Below are positions 17,332 to 26,660 of a stretch of 64,000 nucleotides of DNA, in pieces (position 1 is the first letter of the stretch; each line of letters starts with the position of its first letter). The position numbers were made by a program, and so were the translations under genes. The stretch comes from Micromonospora nigra (GTDB taxonomy: Bacteria > Actinomycetota > Actinomycetes > Mycobacteriales > Micromonosporaceae). The stretch spans positions 5,261,501 through 5,325,500 of the forward strand of contig NZ_FMHT01000003.1 in assembly GCF_900091585.1 (NCBI RefSeq), written 5' to 3'. The notes below the pieces were generated by a model that was not told the origin of the DNA, searched no databases, and saw only the letters and a list, made by a program, of their open reading frames with translations.

Positions 17332-18392
17332 CGGACGACAACCTGGTCTCGGCGTACGTGGCTGACGCCGAACTCGACGCCGAGGCCAGTGTCCGACCGA
17401 AGCGGCTCGACGAGTTCATCGCCCAGCACCGGGTCCGCGACCAGCTTGACCTGCTGCTCAAGGGCGCGATGCGGCGCGGCTCCCCGCCCGACCACATCCT
17501 GTTGTCCGGCCCGCCCGGCCTCGGCAAGACCACCCTGGCCAACATCGTCGCCGCCGAACTGGGTGCCGGCATCCGGGTGACCAGCGGCCCGGCCATCGAG
17601 CGCTCCGGCGACCTGGCGGCGATCCTGACCAGCCTCACCGAGGGTGACGTGCTGTTCATCGACGAGATCCACCGGATCGCCAAGCCGGCCGAGGAACTGC
17701 TCTACAGCGCCATGGAGGACTTCCGGGTCGACGTGGTGGTCGGCAAGGGTCCGGGGGCCACGGCCATCCCGCTGGACGTCGAGCCGTTCACCCTGGTCGG
17801 CGCGACCACCCGCTCGGGTCTGCTGACCGGGCCGATGCGGGACCGGTTCGGGTTCGTCGCCCACCTGGACTTCTACTCCCCGGCCGACCTGGAGACGCTG
17901 CTGCACCGCTCGGCGCGGATCCTCGGGGTGCCGATCACCGACGACGGGGCGACCGAGATCTCCGGCCGGTCCCGGGGCACCCCCCGGATCGCCAACCGGC
18001 TGTTGCGCCGGGTGCGGGACTACGCCGAGGTCCGGGCCGACGGCGTGGTCACGGTCACGACCGCCCGCGAGGCCCTCACGGTGTACGACGTCGACGCGCT
18101 GGGCCTCGACCGGCTCGACCGGGCGGTGCTGACCGCGCTGGTGGACTCGTTCCGGGGCGGGCCGGTGGGCCTGTCCACCCTGGCCGTGGCGGTGGGCGAG
18201 CAGCCCGACACGGTGGAGGAGGTGTGCGAGCCGTTCCTGGTGCGTGCGGGGCTGCTGGCCCGTACGCCCAGGGGTCGCGTCGCCACCGGGGCCGCCTGGC
18301 ACCACCTGGGGCGTACGCCCCCGAATGGTACATTTGCCGCCGACAACGCTCCCGCGCCCGATCTCTTCTCGATCGACGTCGATGAGCCGTGA
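17328..18392 (+). CDS. ruvB: Holliday junction helicase RuvB
   Basis: A 354-aa AAA+ motor. Visible motifs are R-P-K-R-L-D-E-F-I at ~24, Walker [10 protein letters not shown] near 65, Walker [10 protein letters not shown], sensor 1 [19 protein letters not shown] and a C-terminal winged helix ([17 protein letters not shown]). It drives branch migration with RuvA. The C-terminus is slightly longer than usual, with an acidic tail ending I-D-V-D-E-P. Start ATG 17328 overlaps the ruvA stop. Confidence 0.97.
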   Translation: MTDDNLVSAYVADAELDAEASVRPKRLDEFIAQHRVRDQLDLLLKGAMRRGSPPDHILLSGPPGLGKTTLANIVAAELGAGIRVTSGPAIERSGDLAAILTSLTEGDVLFIDEIHRIAKPAEELLYSAMEDFRVDVVVGKGPGATAIPLDVEPFTLVGATTRSGLLTGPMRDRFGFVAHLDFYSPADLETLLHRSARILGVPITDDGATEISGRSRGTPRIANRLLRRVRDYAEVRADGVVTVTTAREALTVYDVDALGLDRLDRAVLTALVDSFRGGPVGLSTLAVAVGEQPDTVEEVCEPFLVRAGLLARTPRGRVATGAAWHHLGRTPPNGTFAADNAPAPDLFSIDVDEP

Positions 18393-18414
18393 TCCGTTCG
18401 TGATCTCTGCCGCA

Positions 18415-18444
18415 TTCGGCGTTCCCAGTTACAGGGATTAGAAT
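18415..18444 (+). promoter_or_regulatory. candidate promoter for yajC-secDF
   Basis: TAGAAT (18439-18444) with a weak -35 TTCGGC (18415-18420), 18-bp spacing. It lies downstream of ruvB and would give a leader of about 78 nt for yajC. Confidence 0.35.
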
Positions 18445-18474
18445 CGCCGCGGTCTGTACAGGACGTGAGAATCC

Positions 18475-18510
18475 GCCTCCGCTCCGGCGCCTTCGTGCCG
18501 CGGCGGAGGC
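18475..18510 (+). promoter_or_regulatory. hairpin in yajC leader
   Basis: GCCTCCGC (18475-18482) pairs with GCGGAGGC (18503-18510), ending 18 nt before the yajC start and just ahead of its ribosome-binding region. It may be a ruvB-side terminator or a leader structure controlling yajC-secDF. Confidence 0.4.
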
Positions 18511-18528
18511 CAATGGGAAGGCGACAAC

Positions 18529-18870
18529 GTGCTTTACGCAGCAGACGGCGGCGGCGGGGCCGGCGGCTTCACGCCGATCCTCATGATCGCTCTGCTCTTC
18601 GGCGTCATGTACTTCATGATGATCCGACCGCAGCAGAAGCGCCGCCGCGAGGCCGAGGCGATGCAGTCGGCGCTCGCCCCGGGAGACGAAGTCGTCACCA
18701 TCGGCGGTCTCTACGGCAGTGTCATCGGAGTGGACGACGACACCGTCCTGCTCGAGGTCGCTCCCGGAGTGCAGAGCCGCTACGCCCGCCCGGCCATCGC
18801 CCGGGTGGTCAGCCAGGCGGAGCGTCCCGCCGAACCGGTCACCGAGGACGCGGACACCGTCAAGGAGTGA
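18529..18870 (+). CDS. yajC: preprotein translocase subunit YajC
   Basis: A 113-aa protein with one N-terminal TM helix (FTPILMIALLFGVMYFMMIRPQQKRRRE, residues ~13-35) ending in the typical R-P-Q-Q-K-R basic flank, then the YajC core L-A-P-G-D-E-V-V-T-I-G-G-L-Y-G-S-V. It is an accessory of the SecDF complex at the Sec translocon. Start GTG 18529 follows GGGAAGG. It is the first gene of yajC-secD-secF. Confidence 0.95.
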   Translation: MLYAADGGGGAGGFTPILMIALLFGVMYFMMIRPQQKRRREAEAMQSALAPGDEVVTIGGLYGSVIGVDDDTVLLEVAPGVQSRYARPAIARVVSQAERPAEPVTEDADTVKE

Positions 18871-18927
18871 TCGTCGCGCCGCCCCGGTGCGGTCCTCCGC
18901 ACGGGCACGGGGCAGCGGGCGCGACGA
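18871..18927 (+). promoter_or_regulatory. nested hairpin after yajC
   Basis: TCGTCGCGCC (18871-18880) pairs with GGCGCGACGA (18918-18927). Inside it GTGCGG (18887-18892) pairs with CCGCAC (18897-18902) around a TCCT loop. The structure begins right after the yajC stop, in the 236-bp yajC-secD gap, and may tune or attenuate secDF expression. No gene is seen in that gap. Confidence 0.4.
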
Positions 18928-19106
18928 CAGAACTGGATAGTGGGGCCGGCGCGCGGGCGTCGGCACGTCAGCAGGACCGGTCGGCACCCCCACGCCCACC
19001 GGCGGCGGTGCCGCCCTCCGACGCCGGTTTCGACAGACCGTCGGCCGGGCGACCGGCCCGACCTCGCCGCCGTGACGGCGGCGACCTACAGGGAGACAGG
19101 ACAGCC

Positions 19107-20987
19107 GTGGCACCACCTCAGGGACAGATGCGCCCCGGACGGCAGTTGGCCGTGCTCGGGGCCATCTTCGTCGTCCTCTATCTTTTGGTGTTCTTCTCGG
19201 GTGGCGCCAGCGGTGGCTGGAAGGATCGGCTGGAGCCGCGCCTCGGCCTCGACCTGGTCGGCGGGACACGGCTCACGCTGGAGGCGACCAACAGCGTCGA
19301 CGGCCGGGCCCCCACCGCCGAGAACCTGGAGGAGGCCCGCCGGATCATCGAGAACCGGGTCAACGGCTACGGCGTGGCCGAGGCCGAGGTGGTCACCGAG
19401 GGCGACCGGAACATCGTGATCTCCCTGCCCGGTGAGAACCGGGACCTGACCGAGGTCGGCAGCGCGGCGGAGCTGCGCTTCCGCAAGGTGCTGAAGGTCG
19501 CCGACGGCGGCGGCACGCTGCCGTCACCGGCCCCCAGCCCGTCCGGCAGCGCCAGCCCCGCCCCGTCGGGTGACGCGAGCCCCGCCCCGACGAAGACGCC
19601 CGGCGCCGACGCGACCCCGTCGCCCGCCGCCGGCGGTCAGGGCGGCGGCGCACCGGCCCCGAGCGCCACCCCGTCGCCGAGCCCCAGCGCCGCCTCGCCG
19701 AGCCCCAGCGCCGAGCCCGTGCCGGCCGGCATCGAGGAGCAGCGCAAGGCCGTGGAACGGAAGGTCGGCGCGGAGGCGTGGGCCGCCGCGAGCGCCCTGC
19801 AGGCCCCGGCGGACCTGACCGCAGACCCGTCGCTGGCCGAGAAGCTCGCGCCGTTCGCCGAGCTCAGTGGGCGTGAGGTGGCGGTGCTGCCGACGCAGAT
19901 GCAGTTCAACGTGCCGACCATCGGCTGCGACCAGCTCGACGACCGGCCGCCGGCGTCGATCTCCGACCCGAACCAGCAGGTGGTGGCCTGCGAGTCGGGC
20001 ACCCTCAAGTACCTGCTCGACGAGGCCAAGGTGCTCGGCACGGACGTCGACGACGCCAGCGCGGTGCTCGACCAGACCAGCCAGTGGGTGGTCAGCCTCG
20101 ACTTCACCGGCGAGGGCCAGGAGAAGTGGACGGCGCTGACCCGCGAGGCCGTCAACAACGAGGGCCAGGAGTGCGACGCCAGCGCCCTGGGCGACGAGGG
20201 CAAGTGCCGGGTGGCCGTGGTGCTCGACAACGAGGTCATCTCGTCGCCGCAGATCCTCAGCGTGCTCACCGGCAACTCGCAGATCTCCGGCAACTTCACC
20301 AACGCCACCGCCAGCGACCTGGCCAGCCAGCTGCGCTACGGCGCGCTGCCGCTGACCTTCGAGGCCGCCGAGCAGCAGAACGTCACCGCGACCCTCGGCG
20401 CCAGCCACCTGCGGGCGGGTCTGCTCGCCGCCGGCATCGGCATGCTGCTGGTCATCATCTACTCGTTCTTCTACTACCGACTGCTCGGCTCGGTGATCTT
20501 CCTGAGCCTGGTGCTGTCCGCGCTGCTGGTCTTCGGGGCGCTGGTGTTCCTCGGCCGGCAGATCGGCTTCACCCTCACCCTCGCCGGCATCGCCGGCATG
20601 ATCGTCTCGCTCGGTGTGGCGGCGGACTCGTTCGTCATCTACTTCGAACGACTCAAGGACGAGATCCAGGAGGGGCGCAGCCCGCGCAGTGCGGTCTCCC
20701 GCGCCTGGATCCGGGCCCGTCGCACGATCATCTCCGCGAACGCGATCACCATCATGTCGGCGGTCGTGCTCTACGTGGTCTCGGTCGGCACGGTCAAGGG
20801 CTTCGCCTTCGCGCTCGGCCTGGCGACCGTCCTCGACCTGGTCGTGGTGTTCCTCTTCCGGCACCCGATCATGACGATGTTCGCCCGGACCCGGGCGTTC
20901 CTGTCCCCACGGGTCAGCGGTCTGGGCCGGGTGCTACCGGCTCGGGCACAGCAGGCCGCCCGCGACTCGCGCGTGAAGGAGGCCTGA
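19107..20987 (+). CDS. secD: protein translocase subunit SecD
   Basis: A 626-aa RND-family Sec accessory. TM1 is at residues ~12-33, followed by L-G-L-D-L-V-G-G-T-R-L-T (SecD motif D1), a large periplasmic P1 region, and five TM helices at the C-terminus with the A-G-I-A-G-M-I-V-S-L-G-V-A-A-D-S-F-V-I motif D4. Residues ~138-208 are an inserted Pro/Ser/Ala/Gly low-complexity stretch, typical in kind but long. Start GTG 19107 has AGGA 5 nt upstream. It uses the proton gradient to complete protein export. secF follows after 1 bp. Confidence 0.95.
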   Translation: MAPPQGQMRPGRQLAVLGAIFVVLYLLVFFSGGASGGWKDRLEPRLGLDLVGGTRLTLEATNSVDGRAPTAENLEEARRIIENRVNGYGVAEAEVVTEGDRNIVISLPGENRDLTEVGSAAELRFRKVLKVADGGGTLPSPAPSPSGSASPAPSGDASPAPTKTPGADATPSPAAGGQGGGAPAPSATPSPSPSAASPSPSAEPVPAGIEEQRKAVERKVGAEAWAAASALQAPADLTADPSLAEKLAPFAELSGREVAVLPTQMQFNVPTIGCDQLDDRPPASISDPNQQVVACESGTLKYLLDEAKVLGTDVDDASAVLDQTSQWVVSLDFTGEGQEKWTALTREAVNNEGQECDASALGDEGKCRVAVVLDNEVISSPQILSVLTGNSQISGNFTNATASDLASQLRYGALPLTFEAAEQQNVTATLGASHLRAGLLAAGIGMLLVIIYSFFYYRLLGSVIFLSLVLSALLVFGALVFLGRQIGFTLTLAGIAGMIVSLGVAADSFVIYFERLKDEIQEGRSPRSAVSRAWIRARRTIISANAITIMSAVVLYVVSVGTVKGFAFALGLATVLDLVVVFLFRHPIMTMFARTRAFLSPRVSGLGRVLPARAQQAARDSRVKEA

Positions 20988-20988
20988 G

Positions 20989-22191
20989 ATGGCGGAAAGT
21001 GGTCTGGCCAGTCGCCTCTACCGGGGCGAGGCCGGTCTCAACGTGGTCGGCCGGCGCAAGGTGTGGTTCACCGTGGCGGCGGTGCTGGTCCTGCTGGCCC
21101 TCGCCAGCTTCCTGATCCGGGGCTTCAACCCCGGCATCGAGTTCGCGGGCGGCAACGTCCTGCGGGTCCCCGCCAGCGTGGCCACCCTCGACGAGGTCGA
21201 GACCCGGGCCAACGCGATCCTCGCCGACCAGGCCGGTGGTGCCCGGGTGGTCACCGCCCAGCAGGTCGGCGGCGGCACGGAGGGCGAGTTCTACGAACTC
21301 AAGACCACCCAGCTCGGCGCCGAGCAGGACGCCGCCGCCCGGGCGGCGCTGGCGCAGGCGTACGGCCTCGACAGCGACGAGGTGGGCGGCGACCGGGTCA
21401 GCAAGGCGTGGGGCGACCAGGTGACCGACCGGGCCCTGCTCGGCCTGGTCATCTTCCTCGTGGTCGTGTCGATCTACCTGGTGCTGCGCTTCGAGTGGCA
21501 GATGGCCGTCGCGGCCATCGCGTCGCTGGTGATGAACCTCATCCTCACCGCCGGCATCTACTCGCTGGTCGGCCTGGAGGTCACCCCGGGCACCGTCATC
21601 GGCTTCCTCACCATCCTGGGCTTCGCGCTCTACGACGTGGTGGTGGTCTTCGACAAGGTGCAGGAGAACACCCGGGGGATCACCGCCAACAACAACCAGA
21701 CCTACGGCGAGGCGGCGAACCTGGCGCTGAACCAGAGCCTGATGCGGTCGATCAACACCTCGGTCGTCGCGCTGCTCCCGGTGGGCTCGATCCTGTTCAT
21801 CGGCGCCTTCCTGCTCGGCGCGGGCACCCTGAAGGACCTCGGCCTGGTGCTCTTCGTCGGCATGGCGGTGGCCTTCCTGACGTCGATCATGCTGGCCACG
21901 CCGCTGCTTGTGCTGCTGAAGAACCGCGACCCGCGGATCCGCGCGCACAACAAGCGGGTCGAGGCCCGGCGGGCCGCCGTCGGCCGGGGCGAGACCCCCG
22001 GCAAGCCGGCGCAGCGGGCGGCGGAGTCCGTGGAGCCGGCGGACTCCGACGGGCACGACGAGCCCGCAGCCCTCGCGGCGGCGGCGCCGAAGGTGGGCGC
22101 CCGACCGGCCGGCAAGCGGTCCGCCGGGGCCCGGGCCGGCCGTCCCTCCGGCGGCGGCGGGAACCGCCCGGGCGGCGGAAAGCGGCGCTGA
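20989..22191 (+). CDS. secF: protein translocase subunit SecF
   Basis: A 400-aa partner of SecD. TM1 is near residues 22-42, then G-I-E-F-A-G-G (motif D1 equivalent), and five C-terminal TM helices with G-F-L-T-I-L-G-F-A-L-Y-D-V-V-V-V-F-D-K and R-S-I-N-T-S-V-V-A-L-L-P. The last ~85 residues form a disordered Ala/Gly/Pro/Lys/Arg-rich cytoplasmic tail. ATG 20989 follows GGAGG and lies 1 bp after the secD stop. Confidence 0.95.
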   Translation: MAESGLASRLYRGEAGLNVVGRRKVWFTVAAVLVLLALASFLIRGFNPGIEFAGGNVLRVPASVATLDEVETRANAILADQAGGARVVTAQQVGGGTEGEFYELKTTQLGAEQDAAARAALAQAYGLDSDEVGGDRVSKAWGDQVTDRALLGLVIFLVVVSIYLVLRFEWQMAVAAIASLVMNLILTAGIYSLVGLEVTPGTVIGFLTILGFALYDVVVVFDKVQENTRGITANNNQTYGEAANLALNQSLMRSINTSVVALLPVGSILFIGAFLLGAGTLKDLGLVLFVGMAVAFLTSIMLATPLLVLLKNRDPRIRAHNKRVEARRAAVGRGETPGKPAQRAAESVEPADSDGHDEPAALAAAAPKVGARPAGKRSAGARAGRPSGGGGNRPGGGKRR

Positions 22192-22222
22192 TCCGGGCCG
22201 CGAGGCCCGACGGAAGTCGACC

Positions 22223-22268
22223 CGACGGCGTCCGGCATGCTGTGCGAGCAGCATGCCGGACGCCGTCG
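22223..22268 (+). terminator. 20-bp perfect hairpin between secF and apt
   Basis: Positions 22223-22242 are the exact reverse complement of 22249-22268, with a 6-nt loop (TGCGAG). It begins 31 bp after the secF stop and ends 4 bp before the apt ribosome-binding site (GGAAGG, 22273-22278). There is no T-run, so it is either a U-less terminator or an apt leader structure. Confidence 0.65.
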
Positions 22269-22291
22269 TCGTGGAAGGAAACGGAACAGCC

Positions 22292-22858
22292 GTGACGGAG
22301 ACCCACAGCACCGCAGCACGCGGGGACAGCGGCCCGGAGACCGCCCGGCTGGTCGCCAGCCGGGTGCTGGACGTGCCCGACTTCCCGAAGCCCGGCGTCC
22401 TGTTCAAGGACCTGATGCCGCTGTTCGCCGACGGGGCCGCCTTCCGGGAGGTCATCGACGGGATCGTCGCCCACCACGGGCGGGACTCGTTCGACGCGGT
22501 GGTGGGCATCGAGGCCCGTGGTTTCGTTGTCGCGGCGGCCATCGCGTACGCCACGGGGGTCGGCGTGGTGCCGGTGCGCAAGGCCGGCAAGCTGCCCCGC
22601 CCCGCCTACTCGGCCTCGTACGCCCTGGAGTACGGCGAGGCGACCCTGGAGGTGCACGAGGACGCGTTCACGGCCGGGCACCGGGTGCTGGTCGTCGACG
22701 ACGTGCTCGCCACGGGCGGCACGGCCGCGGCGACGCTGGACCTGGTGGAGCGGGCCGGTGGCACGGTGACGGGCTTCACCGTGCTGATGGAGCTGGCCTT
22801 CCTCGGTGGCCGGGAGCGGTTGGCCCCGCGTCCCGTGCATGCCCTGCTGACCGTTTGA
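22292..22858 (+). CDS. apt: adenine phosphoribosyltransferase
   Basis: A 188-aa type I PRTase. The PRPP-binding loop is V-L-V-V-D-D-V-L-A-T-G-G-T (near residue 135), with D-F-P-K-P-G-V-L-F-K-D and G-I-E-A-R-G-F-V-V-A-A-A-I-A as APRT hallmarks, and V-V-P-V-R-K-A-G-K-L-P as the flexible-loop stem. It converts adenine and PRPP to AMP. Start GTG 22292 follows GGAAGG. The upstream ATG 22253 lies inside a hairpin arm and was rejected. apt beside secF and rel is the standard actinobacterial order. Confidence 0.95.
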   Translation: MTETHSTAARGDSGPETARLVASRVLDVPDFPKPGVLFKDLMPLFADGAAFREVIDGIVAHHGRDSFDAVVGIEARGFVVAAAIAYATGVGVVPVRKAGKLPRPAYSASYALEYGEATLEVHEDAFTAGHRVLVVDDVLATGGTAAATLDLVERAGGTVTGFTVLMELAFLGGRERLAPRPVHALLTV

Positions 22859-23028
22859 TCCCCCGGCCCGCCGGGCGGAGACCGGACGGTCCGTCCGGCG
22901 GAGCGGCAGGGCACCCTGGGTGCGGGTAGCATTGCCCATTGCTGACCGGCAGGTGACCCCGCCGGTGGCGCGAGACCAGACCGGCCGGCGCACGGTCGGT
23001 GCAGTTCCGGCGAGCGGTGAGGAGGCCG

Positions 23029-25527
23029 GTGTCCCACGATGTCGTCCCTCCGGTGGAGGGCACGGTGCACCCGACAGGCGACGCGGACGGCTCGGTTACC
23101 GACCGCAACGGCGGTGCCCCGGCGGGGAACGGCAGTGTCCCGGCGGGCGGCGATGCTGCCGGCGGTGGCCCGGCGACTGTCCCGTCCGCCGTCGAGGCGG
23201 GTGCGCCGGCCGGTGGCGCCGTCACCGACGGCTCCGACGACCCCTCGTCGAGCGGCGGGTTCGGGTTCTCCAACGCCCCGACAGGTCGCCGGGTGCGGGC
23301 CCGGCTGGCGCGGTTCAACGCCCCCTGGCAGACCTCCCAGGTCAGCGAGGTGCTTGAGCCGCTGATCTCCTCCCACCGGGAGAACCACCCCAAGGCCGAC
23401 GCGCGGCTGCTCCAGCGCGCCTTCGACATGGCCGCCCGGTGGCACTCGGGCCAGTACCGCAAGTCCGGTGACCCCTACATCACGCACCCGCTCGCCGTGG
23501 CGACGATCCTGGCCAACCTCGGGATGGACACCACCACCCTGGTGGCGGCGCTGCTGCACGACACCATCGAGGACACGGAATACACGCTCGACCAGATGCG
23601 TGCCGACTTCGGCGGCGAGGTCGCGCTGCTGGTCGACGGCGTGACGAAGCTCGACAAGGTCAAGCTGGGCGACGCGGCGAAGGCGGAGACGATCCGCAAG
23701 ATGGTCGTGGCCATGGCGAAGGATCCGCGCGTCCTGGTGATCAAGCTGGCCGACCGGCTGCACAACATGCGCACCCTGACCTTCCTGCCCCGCCCCAAGC
23801 AGGAGCAGAAGGCCAAGGAGACCCTGGAGATCCTGGCCCCGCTGGCCCACCGGCTCGGTATGAACACGATCAAGTGGGAGCTGGAGGACCTCGCGTTCGG
23901 GACGCTGTTCCCGAAGCGGTTCGAGGAGATCAACCGGCTGATCGGGGAGCACCAGCCGCAGCGGGAGGCCCTGCTGCGCCAGGTGACGCAGAAGGTGCAG
24001 ACCGACCTGAAGACCGCCAAGATCAAGGCGGAGACGACCGGTCGGCCGAAGCACCTGTACTCGATCTACCAGAAGATGATCGTGCGGGGTCGCGAGTTCA
24101 ACGACATCTACGACCTGGTGGGGGTGCGGATCCTCGTCGACACGGTGCGGGACTGCTACGCGGCGCTGGGGGTCATCCACGCCAACTGGCAGCCGGTGCC
24201 GGGCCGGTTCAAGGACTACATCGCGATGCCCAAGTTCAACATGTACCAGTCGTTGCACACGACGGTCATCGGGCCCACCGGCAAGCCGGTGGAGATGCAG
24301 ATCCGCACGTTCGCGATGCACCGCACGGCGGAGTTCGGCATCGCGGCGCACTGGAAGTACAAGGACCAGAAGGGCACCCAGATCGTCGGCCCGCCGGCCC
24401 ACATCGACGAGATGACCTGGCTGCGGCAGTTGCTGGACTGGCAGCGGGAGGCGGCGGATCCGAGCGAGTTCCTCGACGCGCTGCGCTTCGACCTGTCCAG
24501 CCAGGAGGTGTACGTCTTCACCCCCAAGGGGGACGTGATCCCGCTGCCGACGGGGTCGACGCCGGTGGACTTCGCGTACGCGGTGCACACCGAGGTGGGG
24601 CACAAGTGCATCGGTGCGCGGGTCAACGGCAAGCTGGTGCCGTTGGAGTCGACCCTGTCCAACGGCGACGTGATCGAGATCTTCACCTCGAAGTCCGACA
24701 CGGCCGGCCCGACGCAGGACTGGCTGGGCTTCGTCAAGAGCCCGCGGGCGCGTACGAAGATCCGGCAGTACTTCAACAAGGAGCGGCGCGAGGAGGCGAT
24801 CGAGGAGGGCAAGGACGCGATCGTCAAGGCGATGCGGAAGCAGGGCATGCCCCTGCAACGGATGCTGACCTCCGACAACCTGATGGCGATCGCCCGGGAC
24901 CTGCACCTGGCCGACGTCGCGTCGCTGTACGCGGCCGTGGGCGACAGCCAGGTCTCCGCCCAGTCCGTGGTGCAGAAGCTGATGGCCACGTACGGCGGCG
25001 AGGAGGGCGCGGCGGAGGACATCGCCGAGACCGCCGTGGCCACCCGGCCGCCGCGCAGCCGCCAGAGCAGCGCCGACCCCGGTGTGGTGGTCCGCGGCGT
25101 CAGCGACGTGTGGATCAAGTTGGCCCGTTGCTGCACGCCGGTCCCACCGGACTCGGTGTTCGGGTTCGTCACCCGCTCCGGCGGGGTGAGCGTGCACCGC
25201 GACGACTGCGCCAACGCCGAGGATCTGCGCGCCCAGACCGAGCGGGTGGTCGAGGTGAGCTGGAAGCTGACCTCCGCCTCCACGTTCCTGGTCGCGATCC
25301 AGGTCGAGGCGTTGGACCGGCACAAGCTGCTCGCCGACGTCACCCGGGTGCTCTCCGAGGAGCGGGTCAACATCCTGTCCGCCACCGTCACCACCACCCG
25401 CGACCGGGTGGCGGTGAGCCGGTTCAGCTTCGAGATGGCCGACCCGAAGCACCTGGGCCACCTGCTGGCCGCCGTCCGCAAGGTCGACGGCGTCTTCGAC
25501 GCCTACCGCGTCACCTCCGGGGCCTGA
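23029..25527 (+). CDS. relA: bifunctional (p)ppGpp synthetase/hydrolase Rel
   Basis: An 832-aa RSH protein with a ~95-residue Gly/Ala/Pro-rich N-terminus. The HD hydrolase domain is intact (H138 region and H177-D178 in L-L-H-D-T-I-E-D-T). The synthetase carries R393-F-K-D, the R-x-K-D form found in bifunctional enzymes, plus Y-Q-S-L-H-T and Q-I-R-T. TGS is at ~494-553 and a C-terminal ACT domain at ~752-830, with a conserved Cys pair (A-R-C-C-T-P-V-P-P) between them. It makes and removes (p)ppGpp in the stringent response. Start GTG 23029 has GGAGG just upstream, at a short 3-nt spacing. Confidence 0.96.
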   Translation: MSHDVVPPVEGTVHPTGDADGSVTDRNGGAPAGNGSVPAGGDAAGGGPATVPSAVEAGAPAGGAVTDGSDDPSSSGGFGFSNAPTGRRVRARLARFNAPWQTSQVSEVLEPLISSHRENHPKADARLLQRAFDMAARWHSGQYRKSGDPYITHPLAVATILANLGMDTTTLVAALLHDTIEDTEYTLDQMRADFGGEVALLVDGVTKLDKVKLGDAAKAETIRKMVVAMAKDPRVLVIKLADRLHNMRTLTFLPRPKQEQKAKETLEILAPLAHRLGMNTIKWELEDLAFGTLFPKRFEEINRLIGEHQPQREALLRQVTQKVQTDLKTAKIKAETTGRPKHLYSIYQKMIVRGREFNDIYDLVGVRILVDTVRDCYAALGVIHANWQPVPGRFKDYIAMPKFNMYQSLHTTVIGPTGKPVEMQIRTFAMHRTAEFGIAAHWKYKDQKGTQIVGPPAHIDEMTWLRQLLDWQREAADPSEFLDALRFDLSSQEVYVFTPKGDVIPLPTGSTPVDFAYAVHTEVGHKCIGARVNGKLVPLESTLSNGDVIEIFTSKSDTAGPTQDWLGFVKSPRARTKIRQYFNKERREEAIEEGKDAIVKAMRKQGMPLQRMLTSDNLMAIARDLHLADVASLYAAVGDSQVSAQSVVQKLMATYGGEEGAAEDIAETAVATRPPRSRQSSADPGVVVRGVSDVWIKLARCCTPVPPDSVFGFVTRSGGVSVHRDDCANAEDLRAQTERVVEVSWKLTSASTFLVAIQVEALDRHKLLADVTRVLSEERVNILSATVTTTRDRVAVSRFSFEMADPKHLGHLLAAVRKVDGVFDAYRVTSGA

Positions 25528-25565
25528 CACGTCGCCGCCCGCTCCACGGACGGGCGGCGCCCCGG

Positions 25566-25652
25566 CCCCCGTAGCGAACTGGCCTCCGTAGCGACCCGGC
25601 CCCTGTCGCGACGCGGCCCCCTGTCGTGACCCGGCCCCTGTCGCGGCCCGGC
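25566..25652. repeat. degenerate ~18-bp tandem repeat after rel
   Basis: About five diverged units of the form C-C-T-G-T-C-G-C-G-A-C-C-C-G-G-C-C (some with CCGTAGCGA in place of CTGTCGCGA) run in tandem, starting about 40 bp past the rel stop. The rest of the 25528-25765 gap holds the terminator and no gene. Confidence 0.65.
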
Positions 25653-25717
25653 CCCTCGCGGCACGGGTGCCTGTCGCGGTGCCGCTGGGTGCCGGCCTGA
25701 CGCTCCGCCGCGTCACG

Positions 25718-25755
25718 GCGAAGCGCCCGCCGGAGGGTTCCGGCGGGCGCTTCGC
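25718..25755. terminator. bidirectional terminator between rel and cyclophilin genes
   Basis: A perfect 17-bp inverted repeat (25718-25734 with 25739-25755) with a GGGT tetraloop sits between convergent rel (ends 25527) and the cyclophilin gene (minus strand, ends 25766). Confidence 0.85.
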
Positions 25756-25765
25756 GGGTGTCGGG

Positions 25766-26605
25766 TCAGCGCTCGACAGGCCCCATGGTGAGGTCGTTGA
25801 TGACGACCTCCTTCTTCGGGTGGCCGCCGCCGGCCTGCTGGGCGTACGCGCCGTCGTCGCCGGCCGCACCCACCTGCTTGACGATGTCCATGCCGCTGGT
25901 GACGGTGCCGAGGACCGTGTAGTTCGGGTCCAGCGGCGAGTCGCCGTACACGATGAAGAACTGGCTGCCGGTGCTGCCGGGCTGCCCGGAGTTGGCCATC
26001 GCGATGACGCCCTCCGGGTACGGGGGGCGCTTGTCGGTCGGCAGGTTCTCCTCCGGCAGCCGGTAGCTCGGCCCGCCGGTGCCGTCGGTCTCCCGCCACC
26101 CCTTGCCGGTGGCGCTCGGGTCACCGCACTGGAGCACCTTGATGCCCTGAGTCACCAGCCGGTGACATTTGGTGTTGTCGAAGAAGTCCTTCTCCGCCAG
26201 GTGGGTGAAGCTCGCAGCCGTGCAGGGCACCAGCGACCGGTCGACCCGGGCGGTGATGGGGCCCAGGTTGGTGTCGATCGTCAGGGTCTGGACGCCGACC
26301 GCCTCCTGCTGGGTGTCCGGCACCCCGACATCCTTGATCGCCGGGCTGCGCTGCTCGGCCGGGATGTCCGTCCAGCCGCACTGCACGAGGTTGCCGTTCT
26401 GCGCCGCGGGCGTCGTGTCGTCGTCGTCCCCGGCCAGGGTGGTGGCCAGCCAGACGGTGCCGGCGACCACGAGCACCAGGGCCGCGCCGGCTCCGACGAT
26501 CGCCTGGATGCGGCGGCGCCGGCGGGCCGACGCGGCCCGCTCGGCCATCTCCTTCTCGAGCCGGGCGCGGGCCGCCGCGCGCTGCCGCTCTCTGGTGGAC
26601 GTCAC
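25766..26605 (-). CDS. membrane-anchored cyclophilin-type peptidyl-prolyl isomerase
   Basis: A 279-aa protein. The basic N-terminus (R-E-R-Q-R-A-A-A-R-A-R-L-E-K-E) precedes one TM helix (residues ~38-58), an extracytoplasmic linker, and a cyclophilin domain (~105-279: N-L-G-P-I-T-A-R-V, F-F-D-N-T-K-C-H-R, G-V-I-A-M-A-N-S, G-S-Q-F-F-I, Y-T-V-L-G-T-V). The catalytic Arg lies in the C-H-R-L segment. It probably folds exported proteins. GTG 26605 follows AGGAGG at 8-nt spacing. It is 55 bp downstream of a paralogue on the same strand. Confidence 0.9.
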   Translation of the reverse strand: MTSTRERQRAAARARLEKEMAERAASARRRRRIQAIVGAGAALVLVVAGTVWLATTLAGDDDDTTPAAQNGNLVQCGWTDIPAEQRSPAIKDVGVPDTQQEAVGVQTLTIDTNLGPITARVDRSLVPCTAASFTHLAEKDFFDNTKCHRLVTQGIKVLQCGDPSATGKGWRETDGTGGPSYRLPEENLPTDKRPPYPEGVIAMANSGQPGSTGSQFFIVYGDSPLDPNYTVLGTVTSGMDIVKQVGAAGDDGAYAQQAGGGHPKKEVVINDLTMGPVER

Positions 26606-26660
26606 GCCTGGATCCTCCTGGACTGTGTCACGGGCGATGCCGTTGAGCTGGGTGGCCGGG

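Noticed and set aside
22606..26124. 1172-codon open frame antisense to rel
   Set aside because: A shadow of rel, with Asp/His/Val-rich repetitive composition.
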